64,000 nucleotides of DNA from Clavibacter sp. A6099 (GTDB lineage Bacteria > Actinomycetota > Actinomycetes > Actinomycetales > Microbacteriaceae): positions 2,356,001-2,420,000 of the forward strand of contig NZ_CP083439.1 of assembly GCF_021919125.1 (NCBI RefSeq), in the 5' to 3' direction. Position 1 is the stretch's first letter. Each line of letters begins with the position of its first letter. The notes under the pieces were generated by a model. That model worked only from the letters and a program-made list of their open reading frames with translations. It was not told the origin of the DNA and made no database searches. The position numbers and the translations under genes are program-made. Shown piece by piece: positions 8,512 to 17,956 of the stretch.

Positions 8512-9078
8512 TCAGCAGCTGTCGGCGAAGACGCGGCGCGGGAGCTCGGGGTCGGTGACGTCCACGATCATGGTCGCCGCGCGTCGCGGGTTGACCTGCC
8601 GGATGTAGCGAGCGTGGGCCTCCTGCGCGGCGGATCCGGCGCCGCCACCCGAGGTCGCGAGCGGCTCGTCGGGCAGCAGCAGGTAGACGACCGCGTTCCA
8701 GAGGCCCCGGAGCTCCGGGGTCTGCAGGGCGTCGCCGGCCACGATCAGCACCGCGTCGTCAGGGGCGTCGTCGACGGGATCGCCATCCGGCCGGAGCGCG
8801 AACGGCGTGCCGGGCTTCCGGAACGGCCGCACGACCCCGTCGCGGAGGGCGCCGGCGTCGGCGGGGCCGCCGTCGGACGCGAAGTCCGCGGCGGCGGCGA
8901 CGTACGCCCCGCGGCCGTCCGCGCGCAGCACGTCCGCGAGGTCGTGCGCGAACGCGCTCGGGTCCGCGAGCGGTCCGCCGTCGACCGCGAGGAACGCGCG
9001 GCCGTGGCCGTAGTTGTGCAGGAACTCGTCGGCGAGCGAGGAGAGGACCTCGGCGCGGGAGGCGCGGTACAGGGGCAT
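8512..9078 (-). CDS. Uridine-kinase-like protein lacking the P-loop
   Basis: 188 residues. The layout follows the actinobacterial uridine-kinase-like P-loop family: an N-terminal helix (RAEVLSSLADEFL), a strand AVDG, a helix FAHDLADVL, then AAAADF, DDAVLIVAGDAL, TPELRGLWNAVVYL, a RYIRQVNP helix and a terminal IVDVTDPELP strand. Where the family has a G-x-G-A-G-K-T/S Walker A loop, this protein reads GGPLADPSAF (34-43): no lysine and no glycine loop. Nucleotide binding by the normal mode is therefore unlikely, and it may be a pseudo-kinase. The ATG has a -10 box 6 bases upstream. Confidence 0.72.
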   Translation of the reverse strand: MPLYRASRAEVLSSLADEFLHNYGHGRAFLAVDGGPLADPSAFAHDLADVLRADGRGAYVAAAADFASDGGPADAGALRDGVVRPFRKPGTPFALRPDGDPVDDAPDDAVLIVAGDALQTPELRGLWNAVVYLLLPDEPLATSGGGAGSAAQEAHARYIRQVNPRRAATMIVDVTDPELPRRVFADSC

Positions 9079-9084
9079 GCGCCG

Positions 9085-9090
9085 AGCCTA
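9085..9090 (-). promoter_or_regulatory. -10 box TAGGCT, leaderless start of gene 8512-9078
   Basis: Minus-strand TAGGCT ends 6 bases before the ATG at 9078. It is only 14 bases from the plus-strand -10 box of mutY, so the two divergent leaderless promoters overlap. Confidence 0.55.
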
Positions 9091-9104
9091 GGCTCATCGT
9101 CTCG

Positions 9105-9110
9105 TACGCT
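9105..9110 (+). promoter_or_regulatory. -10 box TACGCT, leaderless start of mutY
   Basis: TACGCT ends 6 bases before ATG 9117 and no ribosome site intervenes. Confidence 0.5.
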
Positions 9111-9116
9111 GGCCGG

Positions 9117-9995
9117 ATGCCGGAGACCGCCCTCGCCCGAGACGTGAACGCGTGGTTCCGGGAGAACGCGCGGGACCTGCCGTGGCGGCGCGAGGGATTC
9201 GGATCCTGGGGCATCCTCGTCAGCGAGTTCATGCTCCAGCAGACGCCCGTGGTGCGCGTCATCCCGCGGCTCGAGGAGTGGCTCGCGCGCTGGCCCGTGC
9301 CCGCGGCCCTCGCGTCGACGCCCGCCAGCGAGGCCGTCCGCGCGTGGGGCCGCCTCGGCTACCCGCGGCGCGCGCTGAACCTGCACGCGTGCGCGGTCGC
9401 GATCGTCGAGCGGCACGGCGGCGAGGTGCCCGAGGACGTGGACGCCCTGCTCGACCTCCCGGGCGTCGGCCCGTACACCGCGCGCGCGGTCGCGGCGTTC
9501 GCGTTCGGCCACCGGCATCCCGTGGTCGACGTCAACGTGCGGCGGGTGCTCGCACGCGCGATCGCCGGCCAGGGCGACCCCGGACCGGCGCGCACGAGCG
9601 TCGACCTCCAGGCGATGGAGGCGCAGCTGCCCGACGACGTGGCGGAGGCGCGGGTGTTCAACGCGGGCGCGATGGAGCTGGGCGCGGTGATCTGCACGGC
9701 CCGCGCGCCGCGCTGCGACGACTGCCCGGTCCGCGACCTGTGCGCCTGGCGCGCCGCGGGGTACCCGGTCTACGACGGGCCGGCGCGCGTCGTGCAGAAG
9801 CGGTTCGAGGGATCCGACCGCCAGGTGCGCGGCCTCCTGCTCGCGGAGCTGCGGTCGAGCCACTCCCCCGTGAGCGCGGCCGACCTGGCGACCGCGTGGC
9901 CGGAGCCCGTGCAGCGCGGGCGCGCGCTCGACGGGCTCATCGCCGACGGGCTCGCGGTCCGCCAGCCCGACGGGACGTACGCCCTGCCGAGCTGA
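9117..9995 (+). CDS. mutY: A/G-specific adenine glycosylase
   Basis: 292 residues. It removes adenine mispaired with 8-oxoguanine in base excision repair. Catalytic Glu37 sits in SEFMLQQTP, the helix-hairpin-helix is LPGVGPYTA (about 114-122), catalytic Asp138 is in VVDVNVRRVL, and the iron-sulfur cluster ligands are Cys193, 200, 203 and 209 (C-x6-C-x2-C-x5-C). After the cluster only about 83 residues remain. They look like a small winged-helix-type tail rather than the NUDIX-like MutY_C domain that reads 8-oxoG in longer MutY proteins. The short form is usual in this group of bacteria. Confidence 0.93.
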   Translation: MPETALARDVNAWFRENARDLPWRREGFGSWGILVSEFMLQQTPVVRVIPRLEEWLARWPVPAALASTPASEAVRAWGRLGYPRRALNLHACAVAIVERHGGEVPEDVDALLDLPGVGPYTARAVAAFAFGHRHPVVDVNVRRVLARAIAGQGDPGPARTSVDLQAMEAQLPDDVAEARVFNAGAMELGAVICTARAPRCDDCPVRDLCAWRAAGYPVYDGPARVVQKRFEGSDRQVRGLLLAELRSSHSPVSAADLATAWPEPVQRGRALDGLIADGLAVRQPDGTYALPS

Positions 9996-9997
9996 CG

Positions 9998-10032
9998 CGC
10001 GCCACCGGCCGATGCGGATGCCGGCCGGCGCG
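9998..10032. terminator. Hairpin between convergent mutY and rbfA
   Basis: CGCGCC/GGCGCG (9998-10003 with 10027-10032) and CCGGC/GCCGG (10005-10009 with 10020-10024) stack into a hairpin with a small asymmetric bulge, in the 42-base gap between the two stops. Confidence 0.45.
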
Positions 10033-10037
10033 GAGGA

Positions 10038-10550
10038 TCAGTGGGCGGGCTCGGACCCGGGCGCCGGGCGATCGACGTCGTCGCCGTCCTCGTCGTCCGA
10101 CTCGTCGTCCTCGTCCTCGTCCTCCCCGATCACGCGGGGCTTGACGTACGGGTCCTCGTCGCCCGCGTAGACGCCGGCCTTCGCCTGCGCCTGCACGTCC
10201 GCGTCGCGTCGCCGCGCCTCCTCCAGGAGGGCGTCGATCGCGGCCGCGTTCTCGGGCACGCCGTCGAGGATGAACTCGAGCGACGGCGTGAGGCGCGCGG
10301 TGATGTTCTTGCCCACCTCGCTGCGGAGCATGCCGGTGGCGGACTTGAGGGCGGCTGCCGTGTCGGCGCGCTCCTCGTCGGTGCCGTAGACCGTGTAGAA
10401 GATGCTGGCGTGCTGCAGGTCGCCCGTGACGCGCACGTCGGTGACGGTCACGAAGCCGAGCCGCGGGTCCTTGATGCCCCGGTCGAGCTTGCGCGCGACG
10501 ATCTCCTTGATGCGGTCGGCCATCTTCCTGGCCCTCGCGTGATCGACCAT
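10038..10550 (-). CDS. rbfA: 30S ribosome-binding factor A
   Basis: 170 residues. The N-terminal 115 or so form the KH-like RbfA domain: ARKMADRIKEIVARKL at the start, DPRLGFVTVTDVRVTGDLQHA, and SEVGKNITARLTPSLEFILD. RbfA binds the immature 30S subunit and helps process the 16S rRNA 5' end. The last 40 residues are a disordered tail with a long Asp/Glu run, an extension common in actinobacteria. A GGAAGGA ribosome site stands 7 bases before the ATG. It lies downstream of infB across a 231-base gap holding a hairpin and a tandem repeat. Confidence 0.94.
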   Translation of the reverse strand: MVDHARARKMADRIKEIVARKLDRGIKDPRLGFVTVTDVRVTGDLQHASIFYTVYGTDEERADTAAALKSATGMLRSEVGKNITARLTPSLEFILDGVPENAAAIDALLEEARRRDADVQAQAKAGVYAGDEDPYVKPRVIGEDEDEDDESDDEDGDDVDRPAPGSEPAH

Positions 10551-10600
10551 GGTCGACGTCCTTCCGTGACGCTGCTCGCCGGGCGTGCTCGTCCGGCGTC

Positions 10601-10730
10601 GTGCTCGTGCCCCGCTGGTGGCGGGTACTGCCGGACGCGAGCGCCCGGGCCGTGCTGGTGCCCCGCTGGTGGCGGGTACTGCCGGACGCGAGCGCCCGGG
10701 TCGTGCTGGTGTGCCCCGCGGGTTGCGGGA
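10601..10730. repeat. 51-bp tandem repeat in the infB-rbfA spacer
   Basis: Two 51-base copies, 10601-10651 and 10652-10702, differ at only a few positions. A third, degenerate copy starts at 10703 and fades after about 27 bases. Each copy contains CCCGC-5 bases-GCGGG; in the third copy the loop sequence changes but the stem is kept, which hints that RNA structure matters. The repeat lies in the rbfA leader region (rbfA starts at 10550, minus strand). It is not a CRISPR, because there are no spacers. Confidence 0.85.
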
Positions 10731-10736
10731 CGGGGA

Positions 10737-10768
10737 GGGCCCCGCTCCCCTGGTGGGGAGCGGGGCCC
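10737..10768 (-). terminator. Strong hairpin after infB
   Basis: A perfect 14-bp GC-rich stem (10737-10750 with 10755-10768) closes a 4-base loop, starting 13 bases past the infB stop. No T-run follows, as is usual for high-GC actinobacterial terminators. It separates infB from rbfA, so rbfA may need its own promoter or be expressed by read-through. Confidence 0.7.
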
Positions 10769-10781
10769 GGATCGGCCGGGG

Positions 10782-13616
<2,835 letters not shown>

Positions 13617-13712
13617 TGTTCTCCTGTCTGGGGGTCCTCTCCCAGGCAGGAGGGGACCGCTAGTGCTGGACGGATCTCATTTCGAGCCGCTCATTAGTTG
13701 TCCATGTGCCGT

Positions 13713-14006
13713 TCAGCCTGTTCTCTCGGATGCTCGCGCGCTCGGCTGGGCCGCGAGCCGCTCTCGTAGTCCCCCAAGAGCTGCGGGGTCGAGCGCCGCA
13801 TCGCTCCGCAGGGCCCGCCCGAAGGCACGCCGCGCGATCGCTCTGTCGATGCACTCGATGGTCGGATGGATCCACGCGCCCCTGCCGGCCATCACCGCGC
13901 GCTCGTCGATGACGAGGGAGCTGGTGGGGGGATCGGCGACGATCCGCAGTAGCGCGGACCTCGGGGCACGCCGACGACAGCCGACGCACGTTCTTTCCGG
14001 ATCCAT
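13713..14006 (-). CDS. ylxR: YlxR-family (DUF448) RNA-binding protein
   Basis: 97 residues. The family signature PERTCVGCRRRAPRSALLRIV is at the N-terminus and GRGAWIHPTIECIDRAIARRAFGRAL in the middle. YlxR is a small basic nucleic-acid-binding protein encoded between nusA and infB in many bacteria. Members have been linked to nucleoid or transcriptional roles, and its place in this operon suggests work with the transcription-translation machinery. A GGAGGGGG ribosome site stands 4 bases before the ATG. The 96-base gap to infB holds no clear promoter. Confidence 0.9.
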   Translation of the reverse strand: MDPERTCVGCRRRAPRSALLRIVADPPTSSLVIDERAVMAGRGAWIHPTIECIDRAIARRAFGRALRSDAALDPAALGGLRERLAAQPSARASERTG

Positions 14007-14056
14007 ACTACCCCCTCCGTCCGGCGGCGGTGGGGCCGGGTCGTGGCGGGCGGCGC

Positions 14057-15064
14057 TCAGTCGTCGCCCTCGAGGATCGAGTCGGGCTGGATGTCGATCT
14101 TCGCGCCCGTGAGCTTGGCGGCGAGGCGGGCGTTCTGGCCCTCCTTGCCGATGGCGAGCGACAGCTGGTAGTCGGGCACGAGCGCGCGGACGGCCTTGGT
14201 CGCCTGGTCGATGACGAACGAGCTCGTGACGCGGGCGGGCGAGAGCGCGTTGCCGACGAACACGGGGAGCGACTCGGAGTAGTCGACGATGTCGATCTTC
14301 TCGTCGTTGAGCTCCGCCGTGACCGCGCGGACGCGCTGCCCCAGCTCGCCGATGCAGGCGCCCTTGGCGTTGATGCCGGGCTCGGTCGCGCGCACCGCGA
14401 TCTTGGTGCGGTGGCCGGCCTCGCGGGCCAGCGACACGATCTCGACCAGACCCTGCGCGATCTCCGGCACCTCGAGCGCGAACAGCTTGCGGACGAGCGA
14501 CGGGTGCGTGCGCGAGACCGTGATCTGCGGTCCCTTGGCCCCGCGGGAGACGCTCGTGACGTAGACGCGCAGGCGCGAGCCGTGCACGTACTTCTCGCCG
14601 GGGACCTGCTCCTCGGGCGGCAGGATCGCCTCGATGGTGCCGAGGTCGACGTGGATCATGCGCGGGTTCGGGCCCTGCTGGACGACGCCCGCGACGATGT
14701 CGCCCTCGCGGCCCTTGAACTCGCCGAGGATGCGGTCGTCCCCGATGTCGCGGAGGCGCTGGTTGATGACCTGCTTGGCGGCGAAGGCGGCGATGCGGCC
14801 GAAGTCGCTCGGGCTGTCCTCGGACTCGCCGATGACGAGGCCGTCCTCGTCGAGCTCGGGGACGTGCACGGACACGTGGCCGGTCTTGCGGTCCAGGTGC
14901 ACGCGCGCGGGGGGCACGCCGTCGGCGACGGGCTTGGCGTCCGCCTGGTCGGTGTGCTTGAGGTAGGCGGTGAGGATGGCCTGCTCGATGATCGAGACGA
15001 GCTCCTCGAACGGGATCTCGCGCTCGCGCTCCATCAGGCGCAAGACGCTCAGGTCGATGTCCAC
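14057..15064 (-). CDS. nusA: Transcription termination/antitermination factor NusA
   Basis: 335 residues: an N-terminal RNA polymerase-binding domain ([20 protein letters not shown]), an S1 domain (about 110-180) and two KH domains ([53 protein letters not shown]). It ends right after KH2 with no C-terminal acidic repeats, the short form usual in Gram-positives. The start is GTG 15064, behind AGAGGAG. The gene upstream is proS, not rimP. A strong hairpin lies in the short gap before nusA. Confidence 0.96.
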   Translation of the reverse strand: MDIDLSVLRLMEREREIPFEELVSIIEQAILTAYLKHTDQADAKPVADGVPPARVHLDRKTGHVSVHVPELDEDGLVIGESEDSPSDFGRIAAFAAKQVINQRLRDIGDDRILGEFKGREGDIVAGVVQQGPNPRMIHVDLGTIEAILPPEEQVPGEKYVHGSRLRVYVTSVSRGAKGPQITVSRTHPSLVRKLFALEVPEIAQGLVEIVSLAREAGHRTKIAVRATEPGINAKGACIGELGQRVRAVTAELNDEKIDIVDYSESLPVFVGNALSPARVTSSFVIDQATKAVRALVPDYQLSLAIGKEGQNARLAAKLTGAKIDIQPDSILEGDD

Positions 15065-15093
15065 GGTGCGACTCCTCTATTCGGTTGGAAACA

Positions 15094-15133
15094 CTCGAGG
15101 CTACCCGACCGGGAGGGGTCGGGCAGCCTCGAG
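15094..15133 (-). terminator. Strong hairpin between proS and nusA
   Basis: A 17-bp stem (15094-15110 with 15117-15133), continuous apart from one G-U pair in the RNA, closes a 6-base loop. On the minus strand it is followed by TGTTT. It starts 18 bases past the proS stop and ends 29 bases before the nusA start. It could end proS transcripts or act as an attenuator that NusA itself controls. Confidence 0.72.
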
Positions 15134-15150
15134 CGGGGGCGCGCTGCGGA

Positions 15151-16923
15151 TCAGCTGTCGGCGGTGAGCGCGCCCACGACGTCGGCGAGCGCGACGGGCG
15201 TGCGCTCGTTCGTGCGGCGGTCCCAGAGCTCGGCCATGCCGTCGACCGCGCCGCGGCCGACGATGACGATGGTGGGCACCCCGATGAGCTCGGCGTCGCC
15301 GAACTTCACGCCGGGCGACACCTTGGGGCGGTCGTCGAAGAGCACGTCGAGGCCGGCGGCGTCGAGAGCGTCGACGAGCTCCTCGGATGCGGAGGCGATC
15401 TCGTCGCCCTTGCCGGTCATGACGACGTGCACGTCGAACGGGCTGATGGACGCGGGCCAGAGGAGGCCGCGGCCGTCCTGCGTGGCCTCGGCGACGAGGG
15501 CCAGGTTGCGCGTGATGCCGATGCCGTAGGAGCCCATCGTGACGGTGACGAGCTTGCCGTTCTCGTCGAGCACCTTGAGGCCGAGGGCCTCCGCGTACAT
15601 GCGGCCGAGCTCGAAGACGTGGCCGATCTCGGTGCCGCGCGCCGTGCTGATGGGTCCGGATCCGTCGGGAGCGGGGTCGCCGTCGCGCACGTCGGCCGCC
15701 TCGACGACGCCGTCTGGCGTGAAGTCGCGGCCGGCGACGAGCGAGAGCACGTGCTTCCCGGCGACGTTGGCGCCTGTGATCCACGAGCTGCCGTCGACCA
15801 CGCGGGGGTCGACCACGTAGCGCACCTTCGTGGCGGAAGTGGATCCGAGCACGGGGCCCTCGGCGGACCACGGGCCGATGTAGCCCTTCACGAGGCCGGG
15901 CTGCTTCGCGAGGTCGCCCTCGGTGGCGGGCTCGACCTCGGCGGGGAAGAACGCCACCTCGGCGCGCTTGAGGTCGATGTCGCGGTCGCCGGGGATCCCG
16001 ACGACGACGAGCTCGCGCGTGCCGTCGAGGTGGGTGAGCGCGAGCACGATGTTCTTCAGGGTGTCCGCGGCGGTCCACGCCCGGCCGTCCTCGCGGGGCT
16101 CCCGCGCGTTGGCGAGGTCGACGAGGGTGGCGATGGTGGGGGTGTCGGGCGAGTCGAAGACGCGCGCGGCGGGCTGGCCCTCGATGGGGATCGACTCGGG
16201 CACGAGCGTGGTGAACGCCTCGACGTTGGCCGCGTAGCCGCCGGGGCTGCGCACGAACGTGTCCTCGCCGATGGGCGTGGGGTGCAGGAACTCCTCGCTC
16301 TTGGACCCGCCCATGGCGCCCGCGTCGGCCGCGACGATGACGTACTCGAGGCCGAGGCGCTGGAAGATCCGCTCGTAGGCGTCGCGCTGGGCCTGGTAGC
16401 TGACGGCGAGGCCGGCGTCGGTGTGGTCGAAGGAGTAGGCGTCCTTCATGGTGAACTCGCGGCCGCGGAGGATGCCGGCGCGGGGGCGGGCCTCGTCGCG
16501 GTACTTGTCCTGGATCTGGTAGATCGACAGGGGCAGGTCCTTGTACGACGAGTAGAGGTCCTTCACGAGCAGCGCGAAGAACTCCTCGTGCGTGGGCGCG
16601 AGCACCATGGGCGCGCGCTTGCGGTCCTCGAGGCGGAACATCCCGGGGCCGTACTCGTCGTATCGCCCGGTGGCCTGGTACGGCTCGGCGGGCAGCAGCG
16701 CGGGGAAGTGCACCTCCTGGGCGCCGATGCGCTCCATCTCCTCGCGGACGATGGCCTCCACCTTGTTCTTGACGCGGAGGCCGAGCGGCAGCCAGGCGAA
16801 GATGCCGGGGGCCTGGCGGCGGATGTAGCCGGCGCGCACGAGGAGGCGGTGGCTGGCGACCTCGGCGTCGACGGGGTCTTCCCGGAGGGTGCGGACGAAG
16901 AGCTTGGAGAGGCGTGTGGACAC
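15151..16923 (-). CDS. proS: Prolyl-tRNA synthetase
   Basis: 590 residues, the bacterial type. It starts [16 protein letters not shown] and contains class II motif 1/2 regions ([63 protein letters not shown]). An editing insertion (about 230-400) and the anticodon-binding domain ([28 protein letters not shown]) follow. It charges tRNA-Pro. The GTG start has a TAGGCT box 6 bases upstream and no ribosome site, so the message is probably leaderless. Confidence 0.96.
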   Translation of the reverse strand: MSTRLSKLFVRTLREDPVDAEVASHRLLVRAGYIRRQAPGIFAWLPLGLRVKNKVEAIVREEMERIGAQEVHFPALLPAEPYQATGRYDEYGPGMFRLEDRKRAPMVLAPTHEEFFALLVKDLYSSYKDLPLSIYQIQDKYRDEARPRAGILRGREFTMKDAYSFDHTDAGLAVSYQAQRDAYERIFQRLGLEYVIVAADAGAMGGSKSEEFLHPTPIGEDTFVRSPGGYAANVEAFTTLVPESIPIEGQPAARVFDSPDTPTIATLVDLANAREPREDGRAWTAADTLKNIVLALTHLDGTRELVVVGIPGDRDIDLKRAEVAFFPAEVEPATEGDLAKQPGLVKGYIGPWSAEGPVLGSTSATKVRYVVDPRVVDGSSWITGANVAGKHVLSLVAGRDFTPDGVVEAADVRDGDPAPDGSGPISTARGTEIGHVFELGRMYAEALGLKVLDENGKLVTVTMGSYGIGITRNLALVAEATQDGRGLLWPASISPFDVHVVMTGKGDEIASASEELVDALDAAGLDVLFDDRPKVSPGVKFGDAELIGVPTIVIVGRGAVDGMAELWDRRTNERTPVALADVVGALTADS

Positions 16924-16929
16924 CGGATC

Positions 16930-16935
16930 AGCCTA
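16930..16935 (-). promoter_or_regulatory. -10 box TAGGCT, leaderless start of proS
   Basis: Minus-strand TAGGCT ends 6 bases before GTG 16923. It also supports that GTG as the true start. Confidence 0.55.
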
Positions 16936-16954
16936 GCGATCCGCCCGGGCCCGC

Positions 16955-17956
16955 TCAGCGCGCGGCGGCGTACGAGAGGCGGAGGCGCTCGAAGCCCTCG
17001 TCGAGGGAGACGGCCGGGGTCCAGCCGAGCGCGCGACGCGTCTCGCGCTGGTCGAACCAGTGCGCGGTGGAGAGCTGCTCCGCGAGGAAGCGGGTCATGG
17101 GCGGCTCGTCGGATCCCGGACGCACGGCCCACACGCGCTCCACCGCTCCCCCGGCGGCGCGGGCGAGGGCGGCGGGCACGCGCATCCGCGGGGCGGGCAC
17201 CCCGGCCGCGCGGCACATGCCCGCGAGCAGCTCGGCGACGGGTCGCGGCTCGCCGTTCGTGACGACGTAGGCGCGGCCGTGCGCGGTGTCGGCGGCGGCG
17301 AGCGCGGCGACGATGGCGTCGGCGGCGTTGTCGCGGTAGACGGTGTCGATGAGCGCGGCGCCGTGGCCGAGGAGCGGGAGGCGCCCGCGGGCGGCCCGGT
17401 CGACGATGCGGGCGACGAGCTGCGCGTCGCCGGGGCCCCAGACGAGGTGGGGGCGGACGGCGAGGACGCGCATCGCCGGGTCGTCGGCGTCCAGCGCGAT
17501 GAGCTCGCCCTCGGCCTTGGTGCGGGCGTAGTCGCCGCGGGCGCGGACGGGATCCGCGGGGCCGGCTCCGTCGCCTGTGATCGAGAGGCCCGTGTGCGCG
17601 ACCGACGGCGAGGAGACGTGGACGAACCGCGTCACGCCCGCCGCGCGCGCCGCCCGGAGGAGCCCGCGCGTTCCCTCGACGTTGACGGTGCGGAAGTCGG
17701 CCGGATCCCCCGCGAGCGAGACCTTGGCGGCCAGGTGGATCACGGCATCGACGCCCTCGACCGCGCGGACGACGGAGGCCTGGTCCGTGACGCTGCCGCG
17801 GAGGTCGACGACGGATCCCGGCACGGGCGAGGTGCCGCTCGCCGCGAGGCCGGACGGCTGGCGCTGGAAGGTGCGGACGGCGTGCCCCGCCGCGGCGAGG
17901 CGCTCGGCGACGGCGCGGCCGAGCATGCCGCTGGCGCCCGTGACGAGGACCATCAC
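16955..17956 (-). CDS. oleD: OleD-type NAD(P)H-dependent 2-alkyl-3-ketoacid reductase
   Basis: 333 residues of the short-chain/extended epimerase family. The nucleotide-binding motif is VLVTGASGMLGRAV at the N-terminus, and the catalytic set is Ser in VHVSSPSVAH plus Tyr and Lys in GDYARTKAEGE. It is the last gene of oleA-oleBC-oleD. OleD reduces the beta-keto acid made by OleA to a beta-hydroxy acid, which OleC then closes to a beta-lactone. The start is GTG 17956 or the next ATG 17953; both overlap the oleBC stop (GTGATG), so translation is coupled. The ole context makes the assignment secure; sequence alone would say only epimerase/dehydrogenase. Confidence 0.88.
   Translation of the reverse strand: MMVLVTGASGMLGRAVAERLAAAGHAVRTFQRQPSGLAASGTSPVPGSVVDLRGSVTDQASVVRAVEGVDAVIHLAAKVSLAGDPADFRTVNVEGTRGLLRAARAAGVTRFVHVSSPSVAHTGLSITGDGAGPADPVRARGDYARTKAEGELIALDADDPAMRVLAVRPHLVWGPGDAQLVARIVDRAARGRLPLLGHGAALIDTVYRDNAADAIVAALAAADTAHGRAYVVTNGEPRPVAELLAGMCRAAGVPAPRMRVPAALARAAGGAVERVWAVRPGSDEPPMTRFLAEQLSTAHWFDQRETRRALGWTPAVSLDEGFERLRLSYAAAR

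Noticed and set aside
10601-10730. Possible CRISPR array
   Set aside because: The units are directly adjacent with no unique spacers, and no cas gene is near.
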